Shown: positions 44,256-58,330 of the stretch, one piece after another
How the letters are laid out: the number at the start of each line of letters is the position of its first letter
Position numbering within the stretch: the first letter of the stretch is position 1
Source of the DNA: Carex sylvatica
Taxonomy: Eukaryota > Streptophyta > Magnoliopsida > Poales > Cyperaceae
Assembly: GCA_964058845.1 (NCBI GenBank)
Contig: CAXKVR010000159.1
Coordinates: 62,001 to 126,000, forward strand
Direction of reading: 5' to 3'
DNA length: 64,000 bases
Made by a program: the position numbers and the translations under genes
Notes under the pieces: generated by a model
What the model saw: only the letters and a program-made list of their open reading frames with translations
What the model was told of the DNA's origin: nothing
Databases searched by the model: none

Positions 44256-47205
44256 ATGGGGAAGGAGGAGTTGATGTCGTCAGCGCCATGGCGTGGAGTC
44301 GACGACGACGAATCCGACATATTCGAGGATGCAAAGATGAAGATCACCAGGCAACCCGGATCCGACCCCACCTTGCACGTGCCCGCTAAGAAATCCGCAA
44401 AGAAATCGGGTTCGGGTTTTCGACCCTGAACTTCGCTACAGTTTCCAGCGCAATATGCAGGTATATCCATCCACTACAATTTATTACCGTTTTGACCTCC
44501 TGAAACTTGTAATTTGTGTAAATATCCCCTTAATATTTGGAGGTAAATGGAGGGAATTGGGAGAGCATGGCCCTGCTATTTTCATATTCAGTACCAGTAC
44601 AATGCCATTACTCATTTACTGGCATTTATTTGTGGGAGAATTTCATATATCCCCCTCAAAAATCTTGAAATTATCGCATTTCTCCCTCTAAAATTCTTAA
44701 TTCAATTCTTGCATGAACACTTTCACACATACATTGTTAAAAAGCTAATTTTGTTTTGGACTACAATTTTACAAATTGTTGTTTTTTACAAACTGGTATC
44801 TGACATATTAGGATTTAGTCATTTTTTCTTTAATTTGTTATAGTCTGAAAAAAAACTATAAGTGGATTTTGTTTTTTTTTCAAATAATAGACCTGCTTAA
44901 ATATTTCTGGCAACATCTTGGTGTGATTATTTCCAGGTATATAGATATTAATGTAACAAATTGTACCTCTTAGAGCCTGATGAAATGTACCAAACACTAA
45001 AATGGATTTTTGTCTCCCTCATTAAGGATAAGCAAGTACCAAACACTAAAATATAACAGTAATCTTGAATTAAGCGATATGAACTAGAAAGAAAAGATGA
45101 GCAAGCTATGAAGATGGAATTCTTTAATTTGAGCATATTTGAGCATTAATTTCATGTATGGGATTGCACATAAGAAATTATTGGTACCAGCAGTGCAGTG
45201 TGAGAAAACTAAATGCAATAGAGACAATTCCACTGTGTAGTGTCCTTTCATCAAACTTATAGTCTGATTCGTATACTCCTTTTCAAAATCAATACCAGCG
45301 GTGCAGTGTCCTTTCTTATGTTCTGACATAGTTTCAAGGATGAGTGGCTTTTTTTTATAGATATCGGGCTTGGATCTCGCAATGTTTTCTAAAAGTTCCA
45401 CTCTTTATGCATTGTCCTTGTTTAAACATTGTTCTTAATTTGTTGCACTTTATAGCACCGGTACTGATTAGTATTAGTGCAATTCGTGCTTTCTGGTTCA
45501 CAATCTGTGAAGGATCAAATTGTGAAATCTAAAATATAGTAAGTTACTTTCTGTACGTTTATGTGATCTGATGTTGTCCAGAGGAACTGCACTGGAAATC
45601 TTTAATTAAAAAACTGCTAAGAAAAAAAATAGGCATGGACTTGGCTTGGGCTGAGAAAGGAAATATGTTATCAATAACAAGAGATACTGATAAACAAGCT
45701 TTAAAAAATTGAAAATAGAAGCAAGAATCACAGCAATTGAGATCGTAAAAAGAAAAATTAAGAAGATATATGGATATCCGCTCTACTACCAAGAAAAACA
45801 TAGTTGACCTTGAAAAACCAAGCAAAAAAACCAACGAGGACATGGAAGTTAGAAATGCGGACGGGTGGGAGGGAGGGAGACAGAGACAGAGAGTCTAGTT
45901 CGTTCAATAGAAGGAAGGAGATTGAGGGAGGTATCCTTAGTTGACGGCAAAATTTTAATCTAACTGAAGGCAATGGCACGAAACATAACATTCAACAATG
46001 GCACAAAAATAAAGGGGAAAGGGTAAAATGGGTAATTTATTTATTTAAAATAAGTTTTATTAGAAAAATCAGTAAATTGGGTAAATTTGTGAGTTCTTGA
46101 ACTTAAGAAGGGTAAATATGATATAATGAATTTTAGAGGGGGAAATACATAATTTCAAGGTTTTTAGGGGGATACATGAAATTCCCTCTTTATTTATTAT
46201 TGATTTTTTTTGTTTAATTTATGGTTTGTTGTGGCCTTTTATTTGGTTACTGGTACACTAACTGGTGATGTTTTTTGGAAAGCAGTTCTGGGACGGGTTT
46301 TTGCTGTGGATACGCTGGTGAAGCCCCTGGCACCTGTCATGGCATATAATGTTTCCCGCAACATCAACTTGTTCTTGCGCATTGGTATCTCTTTGTAATT
46401 CTAAGATTGGTTTCAATTGGTTTGTAAATTTACCGACCTGAAAATGAATTGACAGCAGATTTGGTTTGGTTTATCGACAACAGATTAATTGGACAATTCT
46501 TGCAATTATCTAAAATGATTTGTAATTTTGAAATCCAGTAATTGAAATATAATCTATACTTTTTGCACACCATGCACATGAAAAATGATGAAATCTGATG
46601 CAAGTATCACCATTTGTCAAATGACTTGACAACATTTGATTTAATGCCAAATAACATTCAAATTCATGAAGATTGAATTGAAAAAGAGTTGCCAACATTT
46701 GATTTAATGCACAAACCAGTCTAGAAGGCTAACAACATGTCTCTAAATTTTTTCAATATAGAAAAATCTTTTTGAGTTGAATTGAAAAGGAGTAGCAAAT
46801 TTAAGCTATTGTTAGTGGATATCAACCCTTCACATTTTCGTGAAAATTATACAAATTTGAGTAATCAGGCTGTTAGGTAATTGTTGCAGATCAACGATCT
46901 CTAAATTTGAGGAATTCTTTACTGGAAAGTGTGTCGAGTATTTGATAATAGATTAGTATGCTTAAATGTTATTGGTATTGTTATTATACTTCACATTGTT
47001 GAGAGATACATGTGAATACATACTTGAATTTGTATACTTTATGTAAGGGAGGAATTATCTCTTCCAACTTATAACAAATGTATTGTGTGGCATTTTTTTA
47101 ATTAAGCTGTTGTGAAATTTACATTTCTCAGGTGAGGAGGGAATTGCAAATGCGCAGAAATCACTGGGGTTCGGTCAAGAAGATCGGGATCGTGGGGTCG
47201 GTTAG
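44256..47205 (+). pseudogene. Broken three-exon conserved plant gene, copy B
   Basis: Exon 1 (44256-44460) reads MGKEELMSSAPWRGVDDDES, DIFEDAKMKITRQPGSDPTL and HVPAKKSAKKSGSG. A one-base shift then places FDPELRYSFQRNMQ out of frame, followed by a good donor (CAG/GTATAT). Exon 2 (46286-46387) resumes GRVFAVDTLVKPLAPVMAYN and VSRNINLFLRI but has lost a base at its start and its 3' end. Exon 3 (47132-47205) reads EEGIANAQKSLGFGQEDRDR to a TAG. I recognise the pattern as a conserved plant protein but cannot give a function. Copy B is better preserved than copy A, and its lesions differ. Confidence 0.72.
45275..46200. other. Insertion present only in copy B of the pseudogene
   Basis: Unit A passes straight from ...TTTCATCAAACT to GGTGATGTTTTG, whereas unit B has about 930 extra bases here, ending with the dispersed repeat at 46020-46195. 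A related stretch in inverted orientation lies at 44630-44700. No target duplication or coding frame was identified. Confidence 0.55.
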
Positions 47206-48095
47206 GGCATTTAAAACCATCTGTGCCTTTTAGCATGTTGTTCTATTTATGGTTTATATTTTTTTCCTTCAAATCATGGATAATTGATAGCTTTTATGGA
47301 TTTGTTTTAGTGTAAAATAGTTTGTTGATTATTAATGTTGTATTTTTATAGTTATGCAAGTACCTTAATTTGAGACGCTTATAATTTGGCCTTATAGAAA
47401 TAAACACTGCATGGCATTCCATCAAGATTCAGACAGAAATTTTCCTTTTTTTCAAATTCTCATTGAGTGGTGCCAAAAAAAGAAAGAAGTCAAATAAAGT
47501 AGCCGAACTATTTATTCCTCAACTATTTCTCAGATTGGATTTCTCAGATTGGGTTGCAGATGTTCGAACCATGTCAAGATTTGTGCAGATCAAGTGCGCA
47601 CAAATCTTGATGCAAATCGAAATGCTTCCCAATTTGTTCCGATAGCCATCAGAACGCTCCAAAGAAAAACAAACTTTGTGAAAGTTTCAAGGATTATCCC
47701 GAAATCCGTCTAACTTGTTTTTTGAATAGAAATGCATTTGATTTTTTTGCAAATTTTGTTACGCTAACCAGTAAATCATGACACTGTTCTAGAATCAAAA
47801 GAAAAAATTTAAATGAGTAAATATACCATTTGATTTAAATGGAAACACAAAATCCATTGGTTTACTCAATGTAACTACAATATACATCATAATTAACACA
47901 TGCATAAAACAAACACACATTGAAACATGAACATAAAAAACAAGGGACTAAAATACACAAAAAAAAAAGAAATAAGAAAAAAGAAGTCAAATTGAACAAA
48001 AGGAAAAATAAAAAAACAAGGGATTCACATACACAAAAAAAATTAAAAAAATTAAATGTCAAACTGAATAAAAGAAAGAGACTGAAAGCAGCATT

Positions 48096-50508
48096 TCAAT
48101 CTATAACTTTATCAGTAACATGGTTTAGATTAGGATGGTTGCATAGACCAAGATGGTTGCTCATGAGTTTTTGGCATTGAACAACACGCAATGTGGTAAG
48201 TTGTGACATAGCTGTCGGTTTCACCTCCCAATTCTCTAAGTTCTTCAATTTCTCCAATTTTAAGAATTGCAACTGTGGAAACCCATTTGCAGAGCAAACC
48301 ATTTGGTTACCTATGTATGCTTCATCTTGTAAACTCAGAAGTTTCAGTACTTGTAGCCTCTCTAGCGTCGGCATGGGGTCTTCCTTCAAACCAGATTTGG
48401 TTAGGGTGAGCTTTGTAAGATTTGGTGGAAATTTAACATTATCTATGGGAAATTTCCGACAAATCCATTCTCCCTCTAGTTTAATGGATTTGACCGTCTT
48501 GAGATTTGGAAATGCCCTTATGTCAAGAGCCTCTGACGGTATAATGTTGCTCATAATTGCCATCGAGATCAGATTATCCATGTGACTCAATAGGTTAGAA
48601 ATAAATTTCCATTCTAGATTGTCCCAATTTGAAAGTGCTAATTTTCTAAGGTGGATCAGGAAGTGGGGAAACTCTTTTAACCACGACTCATGAGCTGCAA
48701 CTGTTTTCAGGGTATATAGGTTGTCTATATGTGTTTCAGAGGGTGGGCCTTTAATTTGGGGGCTTTGTTTCACATAAACATGGCGAAGTGTTTTGATATT
48801 CCATAGAGATTCAGGCAGGGTATCTATGTTTGTATCTCTAACATCCAACGTTTGAAGATTTTTCATGTCTCCTATATTTTCAGGAAGCTTAGATATGTTA
48901 CTACACCTGAAGCTCAGATACCGTAGGTAAATCATATCCGGTAATGTTGTTACTGGGATTGTAGACTTTCTCAGTGCCAACACTTTTAGGAGCATGGCAC
49001 TTCCAAGAATAATTCTATCACAATTAAAAGCTAAAAAAGAACGTATATGATTCACCTCCGTGTATTGGTTCTCATTGTCTTGATAGATTGCTAAACGGAA
49101 CCGGGATTCAATTTCTTTCTGATTTGGATTGACAACCAAAAACCCTTCCATGGATGATTGTTGGATGGCAAATTCATGAATAGAACGAGGCAAACGACAA
49201 CTTTTTATTGTGCCAGAGATTGATCTCTTGGAAACAAAAACCAACGACCTGCACGCAACAAGGAAAATAATTAAACATCAAATAGATTTTCATAAAAGAA
49301 CAAAATTTCTCAATTTACATAAAAAAGAAAAAAATAATGCTTTTATTATCAAGTAGACCAAAGATAATTATATACTCTTATTGTACTAAAACAGAGAAAT
49401 TTAATTTTTATTGATGACCTATTTTTAGGAAACCGCAACCTAATGTTTGAAATAGCAACCATCCTATTACTAATTTTAATTATAAGACTGAATTTTAATT
49501 TCTGAAATATTGAGAATACCTTTGAACAAGTTCGTCGAGGTACTTATTTGCAGTTGACTCTAGAGACGTCTCTTTATCCTCTTCTTCTACAAATTCTTCA
49601 GCAATCCACATCTGAGTTAGAGAGGTTGCTGGAATCTCGAAACCAATAGGGTAACATGCAAAATAAAGAAAACACGACTGAAGATAGTAAGGTAAATCAT
49701 TATAGCAGTAGGTAAAAATTTTCCCCATATGATTGGTTGTAATCATCTCATTAGGCCCTGTGATCTTGTCCAGATCATTTTTCACCATGTTCCAAATGTT
49801 GTTGGCCTTTGGTTTGAGCGAAAGGAGCCCCCCTATAAGGAGAATAGCCAAAGGTTGTTTTTGACATGCATCAGAAATATAATATCTGAGACTTCCCAGT
49901 TCCATTCGTAACTTGTAATAGAACATGCGCCTTTCTTGGTCATTCTGCATGTTAAAAAGATCTGGAAAAGCTTTCTTATAGAAGAGTGCTGAACTCTCCT
50001 CGATATTCAGTGTTATGCCATTTGAAATATCCGCTTCCTCAAGAAGCATGTTTTCAATGCGTTTAACTTTATTATTCTGTAATAATGTATCCTTCTCGTT
50101 GAGCCAGTTTTCAATCATTTCTAAATCTTCTCTGCTGTCAACTTCGAGCATCCTGATCGTGTAATCCAGCATGTCCCTGACTTTTTCCATTAAATCTTTG
50201 AGTAAATTTTCGATTTTCTCCCTATATTCTTTCGCCAAATCATTCTGGGAGCTAGAGGACTCCTTTCTAGCTTGTCCAACAAACTCACCTATTAGCTTTC
50301 CAACTTTTGGGGTTGTTTCTCGCACAATCATAATTATATCCTGCTGTTTGTCCACAGTGAGTTCCTTGAACCATCTGCTCTTCATGAATTCCCGAAGTCC
50401 CCGTAGATTGTTGGATGGCAAATCAAATAGATTTCCCGTGTCTGATACCATACCAGACATGTAAAGTACGGCATCCATCTCTCTTTCTACTTTCTCAAAA
50501 TCAACCAA
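48096..50508 (-). CDS. NLR-like protein without NB core, copy B (two exons)
   Basis: Exon 1 is 50508-49520, the intron is 271 bases and exon 2 is 49248-48096, giving 713 residues with frame kept across the phase-2 junction. The layout equals copy A: N-terminal helical region, SALFYKKAFPDLFNM, QPLAILLIGGLLSLKP, CFLYFACYPIGFEIP, LTQMWIAEEFVEEE, then LRRs. P-loop and kinase-2 are absent and CRLPRS stands at the MHD position. Compared with copy A it has two fewer residues in exon 1, a longer intron and many substitutions, most visible in the N-terminal 170 residues. PPR fragments a, b and c lie upstream on the other strand. Confidence 0.82.
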
Positions 50509-51869
50509 AAATTATTTCCTCCCTCTCTCTTGCTATCCTTGTTTGGTTAATTAAAACAGTTTGATCGTGCGGAATACACTCTCAAATCTAATTCAACTGC
50601 ATGCTCGACCCAGCAATTGCAAATCTGCAATGGAAAATAAAACATTAAATTAAGAGTACTATAAATACAGCGTACGAATTACTGTTCCTTAATTTTCATG
50701 CTAACTTTGTAATAGTACGTAAATTAATTTTTCATACTAATTACTAAGGTTAAGGACAATTTAAAATTATTACCTTTATTACCATACTTTAATTAGGGAT
50801 TTTACAATTAGAGTCCTGATCAATTCAAACGATTCATAAAATGATTGAACTTGAGAAACAAAATGATATGCATCATTCAATATATGAACAAAAACATAGA
50901 ATACGATATGCATCATTCATTTCTGAATATTCTTCTCTGTTGATGAAATGAGATATCTCCACAAAAACCGTATTTAATTTCCATGTTATAAGTTTCTGAT
51001 AAACTGCAAATACAACCATATATAGTCAAATTTCGTGCACACTAGTTTCTCATTAAATGTATCAAATTAAATACAGAGATTATATAATACTTACAAATAT
51101 AATTACTAGAGAAATTTTCGGAAGAGTTTATCAATTTTTATTCAAACAAAAGCTACGTACAGGAATGATTTTGAAACAATTTAATGGCTATAAGATTTTT
51201 CGTATAATTGTGGACACATTTAAAATTATGACATCTTCAAAACTAACACTTGTGCTCCAAATAATATCTAAATCATGTAAAATTATTATTAGACAATTTT
51301 AAAAGTAAATATCAATTTGTACTCCAAAATTAGTTTCAGTATAGCATTTTGACTGCATAATAGATATTTTCTAGTTGTGGAGTCATTCAAGTGATTAAAC
51401 AACCAAAAAGGTCGATTGATAATTTTTCAGATTAATACCCAATAATTGTCATTCATAAATAAGCTCATGTACTTCATTGAAAACAGTTATTCAAAGAGGA
51501 TAAATAGACGTCTCTTGAGATGACTGCAAAGAGTGGACCACGAAGCTATGGAAAAATTAATACTACATATCAAGATTAACAAAAAAATATGTATATAGTA
51601 TACACATATACATATCCATATAATAAATTAAGCATCTACACTAGTTATGCGATATAAATTGATCATTGACATTATATTTCAGAATATAGTTTTGTGAACT
51701 AAAAAAAGATGAGAGGAATACCTCGACAGCTGTTGAAAGGCACAGAATGCAGATATGTGAGCAAAAATTTTATCCTGGATTCAAATTGTTAAAGGCAATT
51801 GAATTAATGAACAACAACAAGATAACATATATATTATTTGTCATGTAATTATTAAATAAAAAATAGTAA

Positions 51870-52150
51870 TATACCTCTGTGCAGATAAAAACAGGCAAGT
51901 AGAGACTCAAGTAACCAACTGGAAATCAGGACCTTCGTACGAAACTGGCAAAGGAGAGAAAATTTAGCATTAAATTCATTTTTTTTAGCAAAATCAGAAA
52001 ATCCATCAACCCTAAAATCGGAATTGAGCCTAACATCATGACCTACAAAACCTTATAGATGGACTCTGCAAGAAAGGTGAAATTCACAAGACAATACATT
52101 TTTAGAAAGTAATGATTTTGAAGGGCCATGAGCCTAATTATGGATATGAG
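51870..52150 (+). pseudogene. PPR gene fragment a, unit B
   Basis: The reading IGIEPNIMTYKTL continues as IDGLCKKGEIHKTI only after a one-base shift. It is followed by GHEPN-like sequence near 52120. It is a single decayed PPR on the plus strand. Its equivalent in unit C is at 62650-62960; unit A has lost it. Confidence 0.7.
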
Positions 52151-54239
52151 TCTATTTCAATAGAGGATTATATATAGGTAATAGCTAGAAAACAATTATT
52201 CTCTTGTCCTTGTAACTTCTTGGTAGAAAATGCATATTCTTTGTGCGCCTTCCAGTAGTTGCATGGTCATCAATCAATATTGCTTTCATATTTTTTTGTC
52301 TACTTCGATTGATGGTTTGATGTATATATCTTTCAAGCTAAACAATTACAATAATTAATGGAAAAGCTCTTCTCAACTGGAGTTCAGTTCTTGTTTCTAT
52401 CGATCGGTGCTTATCAGTACGTTTTCTTTTTATATTATGGTTACAAAATATGTCACATTGAGTATATATATATGTACATATATTATTTTACAAAATACTA
52501 TTTATTTGTTTTCTATTGTGAATAGGAAAAATCATACAAAAAGAAAAGATTCTTAAATATCCAAATATACATTAGTCTTGCGGTTAAGAATCCCAGCAAA
52601 TTAAGATAGACACTAAATCTATATTATTATTTTTTAATAAATTATAATTTGTATAATTTAGTTAGAACTTCAGAGGTTACTGCTTAGCACTAAGACACTC
52701 GAGCTTGTTACAACTTAATTTCTCCCCTATTAATTAAGAAACCAATTACATCTATTACATTTATGAAAAAGGCTTATCAAAATAATTTCGTCTAAGTTTT
52801 CTTTAATACATTTTTATATATATAGCTGAGTTAGTTATGTACGTACGTAGATCTTTTACATATTGCTCCAAACTCTTATTATTAATAAGTTTAATCTATT
52901 TTTAATAAACTAGACACCTAAATCAAAAATTTCAAGTATAAAATGTAATGTCAAATATCAAATATGTCAATTAAATTAAAGATAATCTAATCATAAACTA
53001 AAGAACAATATTTTCTTGTTTTTCCAAAAAGTATCATTTTTACAAACGAACCGTTGGAACAACTTGTTCTATGTAGTATACTTTACTCAAATTCAATTTC
53101 CCATATTAATTTTTGGACGCAACACATGGTATAATAATGCATGATTGGTTATCCACACACCAATTCACCGTATAGACAAATATCCATGTCATGCATGTTA
53201 CTCATAAACAACCATCTAGTAAAATTGTCACGTGGTAAACATTATTATCGCATTAAATGTACCTAATTAAATAATAAGATTAACTGAGAAATATTAACAA
53301 AATTGGTAGTTATGCATCATATTTTATCTAATACTTACATAAATAATGATTATAGAAATTGCAGAAGTATGTATCACTTTTTTTTTTTGCAAACAAAAGT
53401 TCTGGGAAAGGATTTAAAACAAATTACATGCCTATTTGATTTTTCGTTTAATTCTAGAAACATTTAAAATGTTGAAATCGTCAAAACTGACACTTTATCT
53501 TAAAAAAAAAAAAATTTAACATGTACAAATTATTATTATTAATGCAATTTTCAAAGGTCGATTGATAGTTTTTTTGGATGATTATTATGTAATTGTCATT
53601 TTCAAATAATCTCCTCTACATCATTCTAAGCAGCAATACCGTACTAATCTTCAGATAAAACTAAAACATGGTTCGCTTTGCTTGGGCCTAAGCTTGTAAT
53701 ATATGATACCGTACTAATATTGGTAGGGTTTAAAAGGAATAAAGTGGCAGAATGCCTTGCTTTGTTTGGGCGGTGATAATTGAGATAATGTGTAAAAAGA
53801 AATCATAGTGCATACTATACAAAAAAAGTAAAGGAAATACAAGCAGTTGATCAGCAAAAATAAAATATGGTTCATATAATACCATTTTTTTTTTGTAATA
53901 TATCAGCTTCAAGTAAAATTTACGATAAAATTTGAGATATTGGAGTCTAACTACAAAGCTATTGAAAAAATAATACTATATATTAGGATTGACAAATTAA
54001 TTGTAATTATATAAATTGATCAGCTTGCACATCAGATTAGAATATAATTTTGTGAAATAAAAAAAAGAGGAGAGGGATACCTCGAAACATGTAGAAAGAG
54101 TAAGGCACAGAATGCAGATATGTGAATAGAAATCTTTTTCTGGTTTCTATTGTTAAGAACAATTGAATTAGTAAAACAACAACTAGATAGCATACATATT
54201 ATTATTCAAGTAGTTATAAAAAACAAAATATATATATAC

Positions 54240-54800
54240 CTCTATGTAGATAAATAAATGCAGGGAGAGGCTCAAGCACAAACTTAAAATCAGAGGTTTA
54301 TAGTTAGCGACTTTCTTACTAAACTGGCAAACAAGAGGAAATTTGATATTAGATTCCAACTTTTTTAGAAAAAACTGTTCAACCATAAACCCTAAAATCA
54401 TGATTGAGACTAATATTATAACCTACTGCACCTTTATAGATGGGTTGTGCAAGAAAGGTGAAGTTGAGAAGACACTGGATTTTGAGATGTCATTGGATTT
54501 TCTAGAACCCATGATTTCAAGGGACATGAGCCTAAAGGCTACGAGTCTAATGTCGTATCCTATAGCTCTCTTATACATGGCCTATGCAAGAAAGCTGAAA
54601 TTTCCTAATCGGCCTGATGAGCCTAGGTTGTCTAGGTCATGATAAGTTGAGCATGTATATCATATTTCAGGATATAGTTTTGCGAAACCTAGAGAGAGAT
54701 GACATTAACTGCTTACCCGGTATAGTTGATCTTTCAGGACAGGAGGTTCGTTCTGATGCAAGAGAAGTGAGAGGAAGGAGATCGTAACTGAGGGAAGAAG
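54240..54800 (+). pseudogene. PPR gene fragment b, unit B
   Basis: It reads IETNIITYCTFIDGLCKKGE then VEKTLDFEM, with a second PPR (GYESNVVSYSSLIHGLCKK) in another frame near 54530-54595. Frame and content match 35060-35600 with scattered changes. It is non-functional. Confidence 0.8.
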
Positions 54801-56429
54801 GAGGAAGTGTGTGTGTGCGTGTATATATATAGGAATAGATCATCTCTCACTCTTCACCTTTTTACTAACCCTATGAGTACTCTCTCCCAATCAGAACGGT
54901 ATATTGACAGTTTTTCAGATTAATACCCACTAATTTCTATTTGCAAATAAGCTCTCCTACATCATTCAAAACAGCAATCCTGAACTAATTTTGAGATTAA
55001 ACTAAAATTATGGAGATTTAAAGAGTAAACGCTTCAGCAAAGTGAGATACTTTGAATAGTGTCTAAATTTAGTAAAAAAAAATAAAGACCAAGATTTTGC
55101 TTTTTGTATGTTCCCCACATGAGGATATATTCAAAGAGTGAATGCTTCAGCATTTTGTGCTCTTAATATTCTTAGTAAAATTGCTTTACCAAGCCATTTA
55201 TACTTCCGTTTTTTATTTTTTTATTATAATCTGATATGCCATCGTTCGATATAATACATTTTTCTTTTGCAAAATTACTCCTAATTAACTAAATATAAAA
55301 TATTTATTTGAACAAAAGAGAAAACAATAAGCATTTACGTGAAATTAGTCATCTCCAACTTATAAGCAGTGCAAACTTATATATATAACACTTAGTAGCA
55401 ACTGCTAAGATTTTAAAAAAAAAAAACTTTATATATATAAGGATGGATCATCTCTCCCAAACAGAAAATGTTGATTGACAGGGATGTATCCCATACACTA
55501 ATTTTCTAATTAAACTAAAACTACGGAGATTCAAAGAGTGTGCTCAAAGTAAGATACTTTGGATAGGGTCTAAGATTGAGAATAAAGAAAGATCAACATG
55601 AGGAATTGAGAATATATATGTAATAGTTGGAAAGCAATTATTAACTTGCCCTTTGCTGGAAAGCAACTCATAGCTGGTAAGATGCTTCTCAAAGTAATTC
55701 TATTACTTTTTTTGTGTTTCTAAAAACTTATTGTCATTTTTTACAAACAAATTGTCCGAATAACTTATTTTGAAATTCTTGTGAACACAAAATTTCATCG
55801 TGTGTCAATATTCCTTCATTTTTTCTGTCTAGCTTTCTTTTTCCTCTGAATTCAAAATTTCATTGTGTGTCAATACGTACTCTGCTTTGTTGGGCGGTGA
55901 TAATTGTGATAAAGTGTAAAAAGAAATCATAGTGCATACTATACAATAAAGTAAAGAAAATACAAAGCAGATATTCAACAAAAATAAAACATGGTTGATA
56001 TCATACAATATAACTCTTTTTTGTAATATATCAGCTTCTAGTAAATTCACAAGAAAATTTGAGGTGCTGGTGTCTAAATAAACCTATTGAAAAATTAATA
56101 AATTGAACACCTACATTATATAAAATATATAATTATATAAAATATTTTATATATATATCTACATATAATAAATTGAACACCTACATTATATTTGTGAATA
56201 TAAATTGAGTTTGCACATCATATTTCATAATATAATTTTGTGAAATAAAAAAAGATGAGAGGATACCTCGACTCGTGTAGAAAGAGAAAGGCACAAAATG
56301 CAGATATCTCAGAAGAAATCTTATCCTAGGTTCCTATTATGGAGATCAATTGAATTAATAAACAACAACTGTATAACATATGTATTATCAGTCAAGTAGT
56401 TATTAAAAAGAAATAGTAATATACCTTTA

Positions 56430-57030
56430 TGCAGATAATTAAAAACAGGGAGATGCTCAAGTACACAACTGAAAATCAGATGTTTACTAGTGGCGACTTC
56501 CGTACAAGACTGTCAAAGGAGAGGAAATTCGGCATTAGATTCCAAATTTTGTTGCAAAATCAGAAAAATCATAAAGCCTAAAATCAGGATCGAGCCTAAC
56601 ATGATGACTTACATCATCTTTATAGATAGGCTGTGTAAGAAAGGTGGAGTTGAGAAGACAATGGATTTTGTAGATATCAATGGGCAGCTGCCCAACGTAA
56701 CTATACATGGGCAATGGAAGAAAGGTTTAACTCAACAGGCATTGGATTTTCAAGAAGTCATTATTTTCAAGGGACAGGAGCCTAATTAAAGGGTATGAGA
56801 CTAATATGGTGTCCTATAACTCTCTTATACATGGCTTGTGCAAGACAGGTTAAATTTCCTGACCTAACAAGCCTAGGTCATGACAAATTGAGCATGTACA
56901 TCTGATTTAAGAATATATATAGTTTGAAACACCTAGAGAGAGGTGACAGGAGCCGCTTACCCGGTACTGTTGCTCTTTGTAGACAGGAGGCTCGTTCTGA
57001 TGCACTCGGCAGGAGAAGAGAAAGGAAGAA
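56430..57030 (+). pseudogene. PPR gene fragment c, unit B
   Basis: It reads RIEPNMMTYIIFIDRLCKKG then GVEKTMDFVD. A second repeat, GYETNMVSYNSLIHGLCKT (about 56792-56848), is uninterrupted but out of frame with the first and beyond a stop. It matches 37160-37760. The downstream piece (TPCTLF-free, purine-rich, 56930-57030) is also shared. It is non-functional. Confidence 0.78.
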
Positions 57031-57719
57031 GAGGGTAACAAAGGGAATGGAGAGGAAGTATATATATAGGTGTAGATTGACACAGTTTTTCAGCAAAGTG
57101 ATGAGATACTTTGGATGAGGTTTAAGTTTAGGAATAAAGAAAGACCAACACATGAGGAATTGAGGATAGTACCAGCTGGAAAACACTTATTCTCTTATCC
57201 TTTGTTGGTAGCAATTTTGCTAGTCCTTTGCAAAACATGGATGGTGACAGATTTGCTGGCTTTGAAGTAAATACAGACATAGATCCAGTCCATACAAAAC
57301 AACAATTAATTATGCATGCTATAATATATAAATAAAACGATATAACGAAAAGAAATCACTAACATCTTGATCCTCTGAATTTGAGCCAAATTGAAATTGT
57401 TACACATATAAGAGGAGCAACATATATAATTATATAACAATTAATTAGACGGATCCAGATTGAAATTACTGCATCTTCTGCTCTTGGAGAACTCCCAATT
57501 GAGCCAAATTAGTATAAGTTATTAATGAAAATTTCAATATATGTAACAATATAATTTTAACAAAAATAATATGAATTTTCGTGTACCATCCTGATTTTAT
57601 GTTGAGATTTAATTAATGTATGTATGATTAATTTCTAGCAAACATGGATAATAGCATAAAATGAATCATTGGTTTAATACTCCAATCATGTTCCATACAT
57701 TGATCCGAACTACTCAACA

Positions 57720-58330
57720 TGATCTTTCTATTAAAATGTGCTTGGAGACCAAATTTTATATTTTTTGAGTTATATTTACAATTTATTTTTCGATAGGTAC
57801 AAATTACTATTTTCAGTTGATTTGTACCAACCTAACAAATTAGTAAACAGAAGATGCTAATGAGAAAGTAATACTCATTAGCTGTATCTCTAATTCTGTA
57901 AAAATCAATATTACTTTCTCATTATAGCTGTATCTCTCATTATTTTTTATTTCCTTCAGTATTTATATACAGCTAATGAGAAAGTATTAGTAATTTTTTA
58001 TGGTACAGCTTATGAGTATTTATATATAATTAGAGATACATCTAGCTAATCAGTATTTATATAGCTTAGCTAGCTGTACCTCCAAAAATCAGTAATACTT
58101 CCTCATTAGCTGTAAAGTAATATTAATTTTTGCAGAATTAGAGATACAACTAATGAGTATTACTTTCTCATTAGCATCTTTTGTTTCCAGTGGAATTGTT
58201 TTTACTATTTTGTCAGGTTGGTACAATTTTTTTTTTTTTTTTTTTGGATGGTTCAAAATCATATGAAACTAGTCATTTTGTACCTATCGAAAAACAAATA
58301 GTAAAAAAAAATTAGTCATTTTTGTATTCG
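57720..58330. mobile_element. Large foldback element with internal GCTAATGAGAAAGTAAT repeats
   Basis: The left part (TTTTCGATAGGTACAAATTACTATTT and on, 57785-57915) is repeated in inverted form at 58130-58315 (ATTTTGTACCTATCGAAAAAC). The centre repeats AGCTAATGAGAAAGTA and its complement several times. The left flank (57725-57770) carries half of the TA-targeted foldback MITE (TGTGCTTGGAGACCAAATTT). It sits exactly at the junction between duplication units B and C. Confidence 0.65.

Larger units (their letters stand above)
43735..57560. repeat. Segmental duplication unit B (most complete)
   Basis: The order matches unit A: the 43735 segment, the three-exon pseudogene, NLR-like gene B and then PPR fragments a, b and c. 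It retains fragment a (51870-52150), which unit A lacks. It ends near 57560, where a foldback repeat begins and unit C follows. Confidence 0.8.
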
